Below, piece by piece: positions 17,013-26,716 of a DNA stretch of 64,000 nucleotides (position 1 is its first letter; each line of letters opens with the position of its first letter). The stretch comes from Paenibacillus rigui (GTDB lineage Bacteria > Bacillota > Bacilli > Paenibacillales > NBRC-103111). The notes beneath the pieces are model-generated. The model ran no database searches. It was not told where the DNA came from and saw only the letters and a program-made list of their open reading frames with translations. Position numbers and translations under genes: made by a program. The stretch spans positions 62,001 to 126,000 of the forward strand of contig NZ_NMQW01000033.1 in assembly GCF_002234615.1 (NCBI RefSeq), read 5' to 3'.

Positions 17013-17513
17013 CTACATGACCGGGCGTTTGAAGTCTTTGGCTATAACCCATACCTTTAGCTCGTTTTGAATGAGCAGCATCGTTTTTATATTAACCAGG
17101 TAATCCTTGTCCAGAATGGCATGGTATGTTTTTTGGGAGAGCAGCTGTTGATAAATATGCGGGGATTCGGCGAAGGTAGAAACCTTGAGTCCGATGACAA
17201 CCCTCAGGTCGCTTCTGACCCGCCGCTCCAGCTCCTTCTCGGTCACCTTGTCCAGCGCATCGAGATCGGCAGACTCGACGACCACTTCGATTTTGTTGAT
17301 TGTGCTTAGTTGATTTCTATTTTTTTTGTAGTTGTTATTGTCCTGGGCAAGCTTTTCATTTTCGGCTTGAAGCTCGCGGTTTTCGATGATGGCGGAGTTC
17401 AGGTTATGATGAAATATACTCATAAACACGGCGCTCCCGATCACGGCTCCGGCAATGAGCAGCCCTGCCGATTTCACCATACTGGAGAAATGGTCGAATG
17501 AAGGAACCCTCAA
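17013..17513 (-). CDS. ytrI: YtrI-like sporulation membrane protein
   Basis: 166 residues: one N-terminal transmembrane helix (about 15-33), a coiled coil (about 38-68, rich in Glu, Asn, Gln and Lys), then an alpha/beta extracytoplasmic domain. This matches YtrI, a mother-cell protein needed for efficient sporulation in B. subtilis. Its start overlaps the ytrH stop by 4 bases, so the two are coupled. The hairpin in the gap to ytpI (about 16975-17030) overlaps the gene's 3' end. Confidence 0.88.
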   Translation of the reverse strand: MRVPSFDHFSSMVKSAGLLIAGAVIGSAVFMSIFHHNLNSAIIENRELQAENEKLAQDNNNYKKNRNQLSTINKIEVVVESADLDALDKVTEKELERRVRSDLRVVIGLKVSTFAESPHIYQQLLSQKTYHAILDKDYLVNIKTMLLIQNELKVWVIAKDFKRPVM

Positions 17514-17842
17514 CTGTTGGTGCCTCCTTTGCAGATCCAGTGAATAAGCGTCGTACCCATCTGGGCGCCGATGAATGCGAACACAATAAACATGATTTGC
17601 TTGATGGCCGGGGAAATGTACCCTTCGACCAAGTTGCTTTCGATGACTTTGATCGGATCAATGGTCCCGCCGATGGCGGCGACAATGGCCCAAATTTTGA
17701 TCTGCTCCGCCACCAGCAGCATACGGGTTGTGGGCGGCTCCAGCATTAACACGGCTGCAACGCCTCCCAGCAGCGTGCCTCCAAGCACAACTCCGAACGC
17801 GATGAAAAAATCCAACACACATTTGGTCAAAAAGCCGGCCAC
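17510..17842 (-). CDS. ytrH: YtrH-like sporulation membrane protein
   Basis: 110 residues, three hydrophobic segments (about 8-32, 47-60 and 80-103), the family FIAFGVVLGGTLLGGVAAV near the start and IGAQMGTTLIHWICKGG at the end. B. subtilis YtrH is made under sigma-E in the mother cell and works with YtrI. A sigma-E-like promoter lies about 75-105 bases upstream, in the gap shared with divergent dnaE. Confidence 0.9.
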   Translation of the reverse strand: MAGFLTKCVLDFFIAFGVVLGGTLLGGVAAVLMLEPPTTRMLLVAEQIKIWAIVAAIGGTIDPIKVIESNLVEGYISPAIKQIMFIVFAFIGAQMGTTLIHWICKGGTNS

Positions 17843-17917
17843 CCTTCATCCCTTCCTTTCAGCAACCCGAATTAAACGATCACCCGCCTGCTTCAAGCGT
17901 GAAAACCCTACTTGTCT

Positions 17918-17946
17918 AATCTATGGTACAAGTGTTCGCATTATGA
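17918..17946 (-). promoter_or_regulatory. Sigma-E-like promoter for ytrH-ytrI
   Basis: Read on the minus strand: TCATAAT, 14 bases, CATAGATT. This fits the sigma-E pattern (ATA-containing -35, 14-15 bases, CATACAAT-like -10) with one clear mismatch in the -10. Known sigma-E control of ytrH in B. subtilis supports it. Confidence 0.5.
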
Positions 17947-17990
17947 TAAAATATTTAATATTAGGGCAACAAGCAAGGGAGGCGGCGCAG

Positions 17991-20900
17991 ATGAGTGACT
18001 TCGTCCATCTGCATGTGCATAGTGAATACAGTTTGCTGGACGGTGCGGCGCGTGTAGACGATCTGGTCGGACAAGCGGCACGGCTTGGCATGAAAGCACT
18101 GGCGCTGACCGATCATGGCGTCATGTACGGGGCAATCCCTTTTTATAAAGCATGCCGGAAGCACGGCATTCAACCGATTATCGGCTGCGAGGTGTATTAC
18201 ACCGCAGGCTCGATAAAAGATAAGGGCTCCCGACAGGAGCAGCCGATTTATCATTTGATCCTGCTGGCGAAGAATGATACAGGCTACCGCAATTTGATGA
18301 AGCTTTGCTCTATCGGTCATCTGCAGGGCTATCATTATAAGCCGAGAATCGATGCGGCACATTTGGCGCAGTACTCGGAAGGGCTTATTTGTACCAGCTC
18401 ATGCCTTGGCGGCGAGGTGTCGCAGCATTTGCTGCATGGAAGGTACGATGAGGCCAAGCTGGCGGCCGAACGCTACCGCAGTGTGTTCGGAGACGATTTT
18501 TTCCTGGAGCTCCAGGATCACGGGCTAATCGAGCAAAAAAAAGTGATGCAGAGCCTGCTCAAGCTGCATCAAGATACAGGAATTCCGCTCGTTGCGACCA
18601 ACGACGTGCATTATATCCGTGAGCCGGACGCTGCGGTGCAGGATATTTTGCTGTGTATCGGAACGGGGAAAACGGTTGATGATCCCGACCGGTTAAAATT
18701 TCAGTCCAGTCAGCTTTATTTGAAAAGCGACGAGGAGATGCGGCGGCTGTTCGCCCATGTTCCTCAGGCGATCGAGAATACGCGAATTGTGGCGGAACGG
18801 TGCAAGCTCGAGCTCGAATTCGGCCGGTCGATCCTGCCTCAGTTCGAGCCGATTCCGGAACAGCTGACAGCCGGGCAGTATCTTGCCGATTTGTGCGCCA
18901 AAGGTCTTGCCGACCGTTACGGCGGAGTAACGCAGTGGCAGGATCCTGCGTACCGGGAGTCTATAGAGGAGCGTCTTGCTTACGAGTTGTCAGTCATTGA
19001 ACGGATGGGCTTCTCCGATTATTTTCTGATTGTGTGGGATTTCATCCGGTTTGCCCATGAGAAGGGGATTGTCACCGGGCCGGGAAGGGGCTCCTCCGCA
19101 GGGAGTCTGGTTGCTTATGTGCTGCGCATAACGGACGTCGATCCGATCCGGTATCATCTGCTGTTTGAGCGGTTCTTGAATCCGGAGCGGATTTCGATGC
19201 CTGATATTGATATTGATTTCAGCGATATCCGCCGGGATGAGGTCATTGACTACGTCGTGCAAAAATATGGGAATGACCGTGTGGCACAGATCATTACCTT
19301 CGGTACGATGGCGGCGAAGGCCGCTGTTCGGGACGTCGGAAGGGTACTGAACGTCCCCTATAACGAAGTGGACCGGGCCGCCAAAATGATCCCGCACCAG
19401 CTTGGTGTTACACTGGCGGAAGCCGTGGAGGCGAATCAGGAGCTGAAGGCGCTGGCTACCAGGCAGCCCAAGACGGCGCAGCTGCTGGAGATGGCGATGA
19501 AGGTCGAAGGCATGCCGCGCCACGCTTCAACTCATGCGGCAGGCGTCGTCATTTCGCGCGAGCCTCTCACTCAATATGTACCACTGCAGGAAGGCAACGA
19601 ACAAACGGCCTTAACGCAGTACTCGATGGAGCATCTGGAGTCGATCGGCCTGCTGAAGATGGATTTTCTGGGCTTAAGGACGCTCTCCATCATTGAGCGG
19701 ACCTTGCACTGGATCAAGGAGCAGACAGGAACGGAGATCGACTTCCACAAGGTGCCGATGAACGATCCGAAGACGTATGAGCTGCTGAGCCGGGGGGATA
19801 CGACCGGCGTGTTTCAGCTGGAGTCTCCAGGGGTTCGGAGAGTGCTGAAGGATATGCGGCCGACGGAATTTGAAGATATTATTTCCGTAGTTGCTTTGTA
19901 TCGCCCGGGTCCAATGGAATTTATCCCGCGCTACATTCAATGCAAGCACGGCGAATTGAAGGTGGAATATCCGCACCCTACCCTGGAGCCGATTCTCTGC
20001 GATACGTACGGGATTATCGTATACCAGGAGCAGATTATGCAGATTGCCTCCAAGATGGCCGGGTTCAGCCTCGGCGAAGCCGACTTGCTGCGCCGCGCGG
20101 TGAGCAAGAAGAAGCGCGAGGTGCTCGACGAGGAACGCGCCCACTTCGTGAAGGGCAGCGTGTCGCAGGGCTTCTCCGAAGCCGAAGCGAACAAAGTGTA
20201 CGATATGATCGTACGCTTTGCCGATTACGGCTTCCCGCGCGCGCATGCGACGGCCTACGGCGTTCTGGCGTTCCAGACCGCCTATCTGAAGGCGCATTAT
20301 CCCGTGCAGTTTATGGCGTCGATGCTGACGGCGGTCATGGGCAGCCACAACAAGGTGGCTGAGTATGTGGATGAATGCCGCCGCATGGGCATCGCCGTGC
20401 TGCCGCCCGACGTGAACGAGAGCGGCGTCGTGTTCACGCCTGTGGCGCAGCCTGCCGCGGGGCGGGCGCTGCAAGCGCCGGCTGCGCTTGCGGCAGGGCC
20501 CGCCGGCAGCGGCGAGCCGGCGTCGCCAGGGGCATCCGCCTCCGGCGGCGACGCAAGCGCTGCAGCGTCGACGGATGCCCCTGCAGCGGCAGCGGCTCCC
20601 GTCTCCGCCGCTGCGCAGGGCAAGGGCGGGGCGATCCGCTTCGGCCTCGCCGCGATCAAGAACGTCGGCACGCACGCCATCGACTCCATTATGCAGGAAC
20701 GCCGCTCGGACAGCGGTCCTTATGAGAGTCTGATGGACCTGTGCCGGCGGGTGGACCTGCGCGTGTGCAATAAACGCGTGCTGGAATCGCTTATTCAGGG
20801 CGGCGCTACCGATTCGCTGCCGGGGCACCGTGCCCAGCAGCTCGGCATGCTGGAGGAGACGATCAATGCCGCAGTCAAATGGCGCAAGGAGCGCGATGAC

Positions 20901-21839
20901 CTGCAGCTTCATTTGTTCGGCTTTGTCGAGGAAGTGAATTGGGAGGTCGAATATCCCGATATTCGGCCGTATACGATGACGCAGCAGCTGGAGCTGGAGC
21001 GGGAGCTGCTCGGTCTGTACATCTCGGGCAGCCCCTTGGACGATTACGAGGCTGTGCTTCGTGAGCTCGAAATCGATCCGCTTCATTTCCTGCAGGAGCT
21101 GCCGGATCATAGCGAGGTGCTCGTGGCCGGGCTGGTTCTCTCCAGCAAGACGATCGTCACGAAGAAGGGACAGCCGATGGCCTTTATGGAGCTGGAGGAC
21201 CGGGTGGCCAAGGCGGAGGTCGTGCTGTTTCCCGAAGCCTGGAAGCAGTATGCCCCGCTTGTACAGAAGGGCAACCCCGTCCTGGTACGTGCGAAGCTGC
21301 AGCAGGGAGACGAGGACGTCAAGCTGCTGGCGGATCAGCTGTACGCCTTAAGCGATCCGGATTTGATGCACAAGGCGGCGCGCCGCCCGGCCTCGGGATC
21401 GCCCTCAGGCGTCCGTACCCCGAAGCCGGCTTCGGCATCCCCGGCTCCCGCCTCCGGCGAGGCTCGCGCCGGGCGTCCTCAGGCGCCGCTCGGGCAGTCC
21501 GCCCCGGCGGCTCCCGGACGAACCGCTGCGCCTTCCACAGGCCGCCCCGCAGCGCCGGCGCGCCCTCCTGCGGCTGCGCCACACCCGAGACCTGCGGCAA
21601 CAGCGGCACGCTCGCAGCGGGTTTATGTCAAAATATCATCCGATCACGAGCATCCCCAGGTGCTCTCCCGCTTGAAGGAGCTTCTGATGCAGCACCAAGG
21701 GCCGCTGGATGTCGTTCTTTACTATGAAAAAAGTCAAAAGACCCTTGGACTGAGCGACCAATATCGGGTGAAACCTTCCCCCGAGCTGTTCCGAACAATC
21801 GGAGAGCTGCTTGGTAAAGATAGCGTAAAAGTGAAATAA
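17991..21839 (+). CDS. dnaE: DNA polymerase III alpha subunit DnaE
   Basis: 1282 residues; a replicative polymerase of the DnaE type. N-terminal PHP domain starts with FVHLHVHSEYSLLDG (His 6, 8, 10). The catalytic acidic residues are in PDIDIDFSD (Asp 405, 407, 409). Finger, beta-binding HhH and OB regions follow (OB around 1040-1120, LVAGLVLSSKTIVTKKGQPM). The ATG with GGGAGG 8 bases upstream was chosen although the frame is open 140 codons earlier, because PHP begins here. It is longer than typical Bacillus DnaE (about 1115) owing to two Ala/Pro/Ser-rich insertions, near residues 817-878 and 1128-1208. PolC is expected elsewhere in the genome. Confidence 0.95.
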   Translation: MSDFVHLHVHSEYSLLDGAARVDDLVGQAARLGMKALALTDHGVMYGAIPFYKACRKHGIQPIIGCEVYYTAGSIKDKGSRQEQPIYHLILLAKNDTGYRNLMKLCSIGHLQGYHYKPRIDAAHLAQYSEGLICTSSCLGGEVSQHLLHGRYDEAKLAAERYRSVFGDDFFLELQDHGLIEQKKVMQSLLKLHQDTGIPLVATNDVHYIREPDAAVQDILLCIGTGKTVDDPDRLKFQSSQLYLKSDEEMRRLFAHVPQAIENTRIVAERCKLELEFGRSILPQFEPIPEQLTAGQYLADLCAKGLADRYGGVTQWQDPAYRESIEERLAYELSVIERMGFSDYFLIVWDFIRFAHEKGIVTGPGRGSSAGSLVAYVLRITDVDPIRYHLLFERFLNPERISMPDIDIDFSDIRRDEVIDYVVQKYGNDRVAQIITFGTMAAKAAVRDVGRVLNVPYNEVDRAAKMIPHQLGVTLAEAVEANQELKALATRQPKTAQLLEMAMKVEGMPRHASTHAAGVVISREPLTQYVPLQEGNEQTALTQYSMEHLESIGLLKMDFLGLRTLSIIERTLHWIKEQTGTEIDFHKVPMNDPKTYELLSRGDTTGVFQLESPGVRRVLKDMRPTEFEDIISVVALYRPGPMEFIPRYIQCKHGELKVEYPHPTLEPILCDTYGIIVYQEQIMQIASKMAGFSLGEADLLRRAVSKKKREVLDEERAHFVKGSVSQGFSEAEANKVYDMIVRFADYGFPRAHATAYGVLAFQTAYLKAHYPVQFMASMLTAVMGSHNKVAEYVDECRRMGIAVLPPDVNESGVVFTPVAQPAAGRALQAPAALAAGPAGSGEPASPGASASGGDASAAASTDAPAAAAAPVSAAAQGKGGAIRFGLAAIKNVGTHAIDSIMQERRSDSGPYESLMDLCRRVDLRVCNKRVLESLIQGGATDSLPGHRAQQLGMLEETINAAVKWRKERDDLQLHLFGFVEEVNWEVEYPDIRPYTMTQQLELERELLGLYISGSPLDDYEAVLRELEIDPLHFLQELPDHSEVLVAGLVLSSKTIVTKKGQPMAFMELEDRVAKAEVVLFPEAWKQYAPLVQKGNPVLVRAKLQQGDEDVKLLADQLYALSDPDLMHKAARRPASGSPSGVRTPKPASASPAPASGEARAGRPQAPLGQSAPAAPGRTAAPSTGRPAAPARPPAAAPHPRPAATAARSQRVYVKISSDHEHPQVLSRLKELLMQHQGPLDVVLYYEKSQKTLGLSDQYRVKPSPELFRTIGELLGKDSVKVK

Positions 21840-21947
21840 TTAACGCCTTCTCTGCATACATTTAGTTACCCATAAACGTCTTCGACCGTGGCGGGTCGTG
21901 ACGGGATGATTTGGTGACTATCTGGTTTCGGAGGAGGCGTTGTTTTG

Positions 21948-22529
21948 ATGTCCCATCAGCATATTGTGGAATGTTTGGAAAAACGAGGTGTCACCGTCGA
22001 ACGAATCGCCGATATCGTCTGGAAGCTGCAGCTTCCGTACAATGCCCAATTGCAAAAGCAGGATTGCATAGATAGTGTGCTGACCGTATTGAAGAAACGC
22101 GAAGTTCAATATACGCTTTACACCGGTATCGCTTTGGATGAATTGGCGGAGCAGAAGCGGCTTCCCGAGCCGCTGCAATCCATTATGGAGCGGGATGAAT
22201 CGCTATATGGAGTCGATGAAACTTTAGCTCTTGGGATCGTTCATGTATATGGTATGATAGGTTTAACCAGCTTTGGTTATTTGGACAAAGAGAAAATGGG
22301 CATCATTCGCGAATTAAACGACCATGCGACAGGCATTCACGTATTTTTGGATGATTTGGTTGCCGGACTGGCCGCAGCCGCTTCCGCCCGCATCGCTCAC
22401 AGGCACCAGGATGAGCTGGATGTCGAAGAAGAAGTCCCCCAGTCACCGAAGGAGCTGCAGCGCTCGGACCAACAGCATCCTCCGATACATGGGGGGACGC
22501 CTTTGGATGCCTCAACGGAGGATGAATAG
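21948..22529 (+). CDS. PgpA-like phosphatidylglycerophosphatase (YutG type)
   Basis: 193 residues. The core is the Gram-positive PgpA-like family: GVDETLALGIVHVYGMIGLTS near residue 85, then HVFLDDLVAGLAAAASARIAH near 130-150, where the paired Asp would be catalytic. The E. coli member dephosphorylates phosphatidylglycerophosphate, but the Firmicute forms lack transmembrane helices and their role is less certain. The last 45 residues are acidic and Pro/Gln-rich, probably disordered. GAGGAGG precedes a TTG and an ATG in succession; the ATG is taken, the TTG one codon earlier is possible. Confidence 0.75.
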   Translation: MSHQHIVECLEKRGVTVERIADIVWKLQLPYNAQLQKQDCIDSVLTVLKKREVQYTLYTGIALDELAEQKRLPEPLQSIMERDESLYGVDETLALGIVHVYGMIGLTSFGYLDKEKMGIIRELNDHATGIHVFLDDLVAGLAAAASARIAHRHQDELDVEEEVPQSPKELQRSDQQHPPIHGGTPLDASTEDE

Positions 22530-22672
22530 GTCCAGTGACGAAATGATGAGCCGTACGGCGTACGTTTCCCGCAAAAAATGGACACGCTCCTTTCATCTGC
22601 AATAACCCTTTCTTGCGGGAAAAAGTGTAGTTATGATATCATTAGTGCATTATGTTCGGGAGGACTTTTTTC

Positions 22673-22864
22673 ATGTGGACCGTTATTTATATAGCTCCAA
22701 CAGCGAAAATTGCAGACAGAATCCAGCAGAAACTGACGGAAGAGGGCTTTCTTGTCCAAGTGCGGGCCATTAACATGACAAAAAATCAGTTTGAAATTGT
22801 TGTCCCGGAGGGTGAACTGGAAGAGGTTCAAGATGTGCTGAACTCCATTTTGCATAGGTCTTAA
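22673..22864 (+). CDS. Small conserved protein, DUF2007-like
   Basis: 63 residues, ATG preceded by GGGAGGAC. The pattern WTVIYIAPTAKIADRIQQKL with EEGFLVQVRAI and later FEIVVPEGELEEVQDVL suggests a compact ferredoxin-like beta-alpha-beta fold as in DUF2007 proteins, which are proposed to signal or bind ligands. I cannot confirm the family. It lies 49 bases before accD in the same direction and may be cotranscribed with it. Confidence 0.7.
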   Translation: MWTVIYIAPTAKIADRIQQKLTEEGFLVQVRAINMTKNQFEIVVPEGELEEVQDVLNSILHRS

Positions 22865-22913
22865 GATCGGATGGACCACAGTTTTGAACATCAACCGCAA
22901 GTGAGGTGTAGCC

Positions 22914-23837
22914 GTGCAATTCAAAGATTTATTTCAGAAGAAAAGAAAGTATGCGACGGTCCCGACGACGGATCGAACGATCAACCGTGTCGGTGACGGC
23001 GGAGAGATATTGCCAGATGAAAAGCCGAGAAGAGAAATTCCCGAAGGCTTGATGATGAAGTGTCCCAAATGCGGAAATATCCAATTCACCAAAGAGCTGG
23101 ACAAAAATTTGAAGGTCTGTACCTCGTGCAGCTACCATTTCAAATTGAGTGCAGTGGAGCGAATCCAGATGATGATGGATGAAGGCCGCTTTTTTGAATA
23201 TGACAGCGAGATGATGTCCGAGGATCCGCTTGAGTTTCCCGATTACGTAGCGAAGTACCGCAAAGCTGTGGAATCGACGGGGATGAACGATGCGGTCATT
23301 ACAGGAGAAGGTACGATCGGCGGGTTCCCTGTTGTCGTAGCCGTGATGAGCTTTGACTTCATGGGCGGTTCGCTCGGTTCGGTTGTCGGGGAGAAAGTAA
23401 CGCTGGCGGTAGAGCATGCCATTCAGAAAAATTATCCTTTGATCATATTCTCGACTTCCGGCGGCGCCCGTATGCAGGAAAGCATTCTCAGCCTGATGCA
23501 GATGGCCAAAACCAGCGCAGCCCTTGCTCAATTGAACGAACAGGGCGGTTTATTCATTTCGGTCATTACGGACCCGACCTTTGGGGGCGTATCAGCCAGC
23601 TATGCGATGCTGGGCGATTACATTATCGCTGAGCCGGGAGCTGCCTTTGGTTTTACGGGCCGACGCGTAATCGAGCAGACGATTCGCCAGAAGCTGCCGG
23701 ATACGTTCCAAACGGCAGAGTTTAACCAGCAGCATGGACAGGTCGATATGGTCGTGCCGCGTAAGGATATGAAGAGCACCTTGACCCGTTTGTTGGATTT
23801 ACACGTTGTAAAGGGGGATTTGGCACATGGCCGGTGA
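22914..23837 (+). CDS. accD: Acetyl-CoA carboxylase carboxyltransferase beta
   Basis: 307 residues. With AccA it forms the carboxyltransferase that moves CO2 from carboxybiotin to acetyl-CoA, giving malonyl-CoA, the first step of fatty acid synthesis. The N-terminal zinc ribbon is intact (CPKCGNIQF and CTSC at about residues 50-73). The crotonase-like core carries [19 protein letters not shown] and [20 protein letters not shown]. The GTG start has GAGGTG 7 bases upstream. The 3' end overlaps accA by 11 bases. Confidence 0.96.
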   Translation: MQFKDLFQKKRKYATVPTTDRTINRVGDGGEILPDEKPRREIPEGLMMKCPKCGNIQFTKELDKNLKVCTSCSYHFKLSAVERIQMMMDEGRFFEYDSEMMSEDPLEFPDYVAKYRKAVESTGMNDAVITGEGTIGGFPVVVAVMSFDFMGGSLGSVVGEKVTLAVEHAIQKNYPLIIFSTSGGARMQESILSLMQMAKTSAALAQLNEQGGLFISVITDPTFGGVSASYAMLGDYIIAEPGAAFGFTGRRVIEQTIRQKLPDTFQTAEFNQQHGQVDMVVPRKDMKSTLTRLLDLHVVKGDLAHGR

Positions 23838-24804
23838 ATTGCCCTTTGAGCAGCCGCTTCTTGAGCTGAAGAACAAGATCGAAGAGCTCCGTAAATTCGG
23901 AGCTGACAAGCATATGGATTTTTCGGACGAGATCGCTCGTTTGGAGCAGCGCTATGAGCAGCTGGCAGCCGAGCTGTACAGCAACATGTCGACGGCTGAG
24001 AAAATGCAGCTGGCCCGTCATCCGCAGCGTCCTACGACGCTGGACTACATCCAGCTTATTTTTACCGATTTCATCGAGCTGCATGGGGATCGGTTGTACG
24101 GGGATGACCTTGCGATTATCGGTGGCATCGCCCGGTTGAACGGGGTACCGGTAACCGTTGTAGGGCATCAGAAAGGGAAGGACACGAAGGACAACATCGC
24201 CCGTCATTTCGGCATGCCGCACCCTGACGGTTTCCGCAAGGGGCTTCGTCTGATGAAGCAGGCGAATAAGTTCAAGCGTCCGATTATCACATTTATTGAT
24301 ACGCCCGGCGCATATCCCGGAGGCGCAGCTGAAGAGCGCGGACAAGGGGAAGCGATCGCCAGAAATTTGATGGAGATGGCTTCTTTTGGTGTGCCAATCC
24401 TTTGCGTTGTTATCGGGGAAGGCGGCAGCGGCGGGGCTTTGGCGCTTGGCGTCGGAAATCGTGTATTTATGCTCGAAAATTCGATATACTCGGTCAGCTC
24501 GCCGGAGGCGGCCTCATCGATCCTATATAAAGACGCTACCCGCTCCAAAGAAGCGGCGGATGCGATGAAAATCACTTCAGAGCATATCAAAGCGCTCGGT
24601 GTCGTGGATGATATCATTCCGGAGCCGCGCGGAGGTGCGCACAGGGACGTTCAGGCTCAGGCTGAGGCGATTAAACAAATCTTAACAAAGCATTTAGAGG
24701 AACTATCGGCGCTGTCAGAGAAAGAACTGGTAGAAGACCGGTACAACAAGTTCAGACAAATCGGTAGGTTCACAATTCAGGAGGGTAATCACAATCATGC
24801 GTAA
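23827..24804 (+). CDS. accA: Acetyl-CoA carboxylase carboxyltransferase alpha
   Basis: 325 residues, the partner of AccD. Typical stretches are [19 protein letters not shown] (about 90), [17 protein letters not shown] (about 117), [20 protein letters not shown] (about 157) and [13 protein letters not shown] (about 197). It overlaps accD at its start and pyk at its end (8 bases), giving a tightly coupled trio. This should ensure equal synthesis of the two carboxyltransferase subunits. Confidence 0.96.
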   Translation: MAGELPFEQPLLELKNKIEELRKFGADKHMDFSDEIARLEQRYEQLAAELYSNMSTAEKMQLARHPQRPTTLDYIQLIFTDFIELHGDRLYGDDLAIIGGIARLNGVPVTVVGHQKGKDTKDNIARHFGMPHPDGFRKGLRLMKQANKFKRPIITFIDTPGAYPGGAAEERGQGEAIARNLMEMASFGVPILCVVIGEGGSGGALALGVGNRVFMLENSIYSVSSPEAASSILYKDATRSKEAADAMKITSEHIKALGVVDDIIPEPRGGAHRDVQAQAEAIKQILTKHLEELSALSEKELVEDRYNKFRQIGRFTIQEGNHNHA

Positions 24805-26557
24805 AACGAAAATTGTTTGTACCATCGGCCCGGTCAGCGAGTCGCTGGAAATGTTCAAAAAGCTTATTCAATCCGGGATGAACGTAGCCCGATTGAACTT
24901 CTCCCACGGTGATTTTGAAGAGCATGGCAACCGTATCAAAAACGTGCGTCAGGCAAGCAAAGAGCTGGGAGTCAGCAATGTAGCGATTCTGCTGGATACC
25001 AAAGGGCCCGAAATCCGTACAGGCAAGCTGAAAGACGACCAAAAGGTCGAGCTGATCCAGGACAATTTCATCACGCTGACGACAGAAGAAATCATCGGCG
25101 ATGCTGAACGTGTCCACATTACGTATAAAGACCTGCCGAAGGACGTTAAAATCGGCTCTACGATTTTGATCGATGACGGTTTGATCGGCTTGGAAGTCGT
25201 CGATTTGACGAACACCGAAATCAAGTGCCGCATTGTCAACGGCGGTTTGCTGGGCGGCAAGAAGGGCGTTAACGTACCGGGCGTGAAAATTAACCTGCCG
25301 GGTATTACGGAAAAAGACGCCAACGATATTATTTTCGGTATCGAGCAGGGAGTTGACTTCATCGCTGCTTCGTTCGTGCGTAAAGCAAGCGACGTTATCG
25401 AAATCCGTGAAATTTTGGAACGTCATAATGCACAGCATATTCAAATCATTTCCAAGATCGAGAACCAGGAAGGCGTAGACAATCTGGATGAAATTCTTGA
25501 AGTGTCTGACGGCTTGATGGTTGCCCGTGGAGACCTTGGTGTGGAAATTCCGGCAGAAGATGTGCCGATCGTGCAAAAAGCGATGATCAAAAAATGTAAC
25601 CAAGCAGGTAAACCGGTCATCACGGCAACGATGATGCTGGATTCCATGCAGCGCAACCCGCGTCCGACCCGTGCGGAAGCGAGTGACGTAGCGAATGCGA
25701 TTTTCGACGGAACGGATGCGGTGATGCTGTCCGGCGAAACGGCTGCAGGGAAATACCCGCTTGAATCCGTTGCGACGATGGCACGTATTGCTGAGCGCGC
25801 GGAAGCGGCGTTGGAGCACCGTGAAATTTTCATTCGTCAAAGCAACGCACAGCAAAAAACAGTAACGGAAGCCATCAGCCAAGCGGTAGCGAACTCCGCT
25901 CTAGACTTGGATGCCCGTGCGATCCTGACTTCGACGGAAAGCGGCTATACGGCACGTATGGTTTCCAAATACCGTCCGAAATCCCCGATCATCGCGGTTA
26001 CTCCTAACGAGCAAGTGCTTCGCCGCCTGTCGCTGGTATGGGGTGTTGTTCCAATTAAAGGAGAGCAATGCAAAACGACGGACGAGCTGTTCGAGCGTGC
26101 AGTAGACAGCAGCGTGAAAGCAGGCTTGGTCAGCTTGGGTGATACGGTAGTTATTACGGCAGGCGTACCGGTTGGACGCTCCGGAACTACGAACCTGATC
26201 AAGGTTCATCAAATCGGTGAAATGATTGCTAAAGGCCAAGGGATCGGCACTCAAATCGCTACCGGCAAAGTTATTACGGCACGTACTGCGGAAGAAGCCA
26301 ATGCCAAGGCGGTAGAAGGCTGCATTCTTGTTACTGTGACAACGGACAAAGAATATATCCCGGCGATTGAGAAAGCCGCGGCCATCATCACGGAAACGGG
26401 CGGAATTACGTCCCATGCCGCTGTGGTGGGGATCAGCTTGAGCAAGCCGGTGATCGTTGGGGTTGAACGTGCTCTTGACTTGATCAAGGACAATGAAGAA
26501 GTATCGATCTACCCTGAGGTTGGCGTGATTTATTCCGGCCGCGCGCGCGTCCTTTAA
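24797..26557 (+). CDS. pyk: Pyruvate kinase with C-terminal PEP-utiliser-like domain
   Basis: 586 residues. Converts phosphoenolpyruvate and ADP to pyruvate and ATP. The N terminus [14 protein letters not shown], the active-site stretch [13 protein letters not shown] (about 240) and TATMMLDSM (about 275) are typical. The extra C-terminal domain found in Bacillus enzymes is present, with [15 protein letters not shown] (about 530-545), although its His is not known to be catalytic. AGGAGGG lies 12 bases upstream inside accA. B. subtilis has pfkA between accA and pyk; it is missing here. Confidence 0.96.
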   Translation: MRKTKIVCTIGPVSESLEMFKKLIQSGMNVARLNFSHGDFEEHGNRIKNVRQASKELGVSNVAILLDTKGPEIRTGKLKDDQKVELIQDNFITLTTEEIIGDAERVHITYKDLPKDVKIGSTILIDDGLIGLEVVDLTNTEIKCRIVNGGLLGGKKGVNVPGVKINLPGITEKDANDIIFGIEQGVDFIAASFVRKASDVIEIREILERHNAQHIQIISKIENQEGVDNLDEILEVSDGLMVARGDLGVEIPAEDVPIVQKAMIKKCNQAGKPVITATMMLDSMQRNPRPTRAEASDVANAIFDGTDAVMLSGETAAGKYPLESVATMARIAERAEAALEHREIFIRQSNAQQKTVTEAISQAVANSALDLDARAILTSTESGYTARMVSKYRPKSPIIAVTPNEQVLRRLSLVWGVVPIKGEQCKTTDELFERAVDSSVKAGLVSLGDTVVITAGVPVGRSGTTNLIKVHQIGEMIAKGQGIGTQIATGKVITARTAEEANAKAVEGCILVTVTTDKEYIPAIEKAAAIITETGGITSHAAVVGISLSKPVIVGVERALDLIKDNEEVSIYPEVGVIYSGRARVL

Positions 26558-26635
26558 TAATAAAATAGGCGAGCGTTTTATTGGGTAGGGCCAATTTCGC
26601 AACAAGACCTGCTCTTAAAACGCCTCGTCTCCCAC

Positions 26636-26677
26636 AGAGTGAAGTCGAAGTTTACACATCGGTTTCACTCTTTTTTT
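26636..26677 (+). terminator. Rho-independent terminator after pyk
   Basis: AGAGTGAA pairs with TTCACTCT, with an inner CGA/TCG, followed by seven T. Just upstream, GGCGAGCGTTTTA (from 26568) pairs with TAAAACGCCTCGTC (from 26616), so the whole spacer may fold as two nested or alternative hairpins. Confidence 0.85.
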
Positions 26678-26716
26678 CACCGTATTTGACTTCTCTAGAT
26701 TTGGAGGGAGTTCCTT

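Noticed and set aside
17571-17990. 140-codon upstream extension of dnaE
   Set aside because: It runs antisense over ytrH, and the PHP domain with its own ribosome binding site starts at 17991.
24770-25882. Long minus-strand ORF (370 codons) opposite pyk
   Set aside because: It is the shadow of a highly biased coding sequence, has no ribosome binding site or recognisable domain, and other long frames opposite icd, citZ and fumarase look alike.
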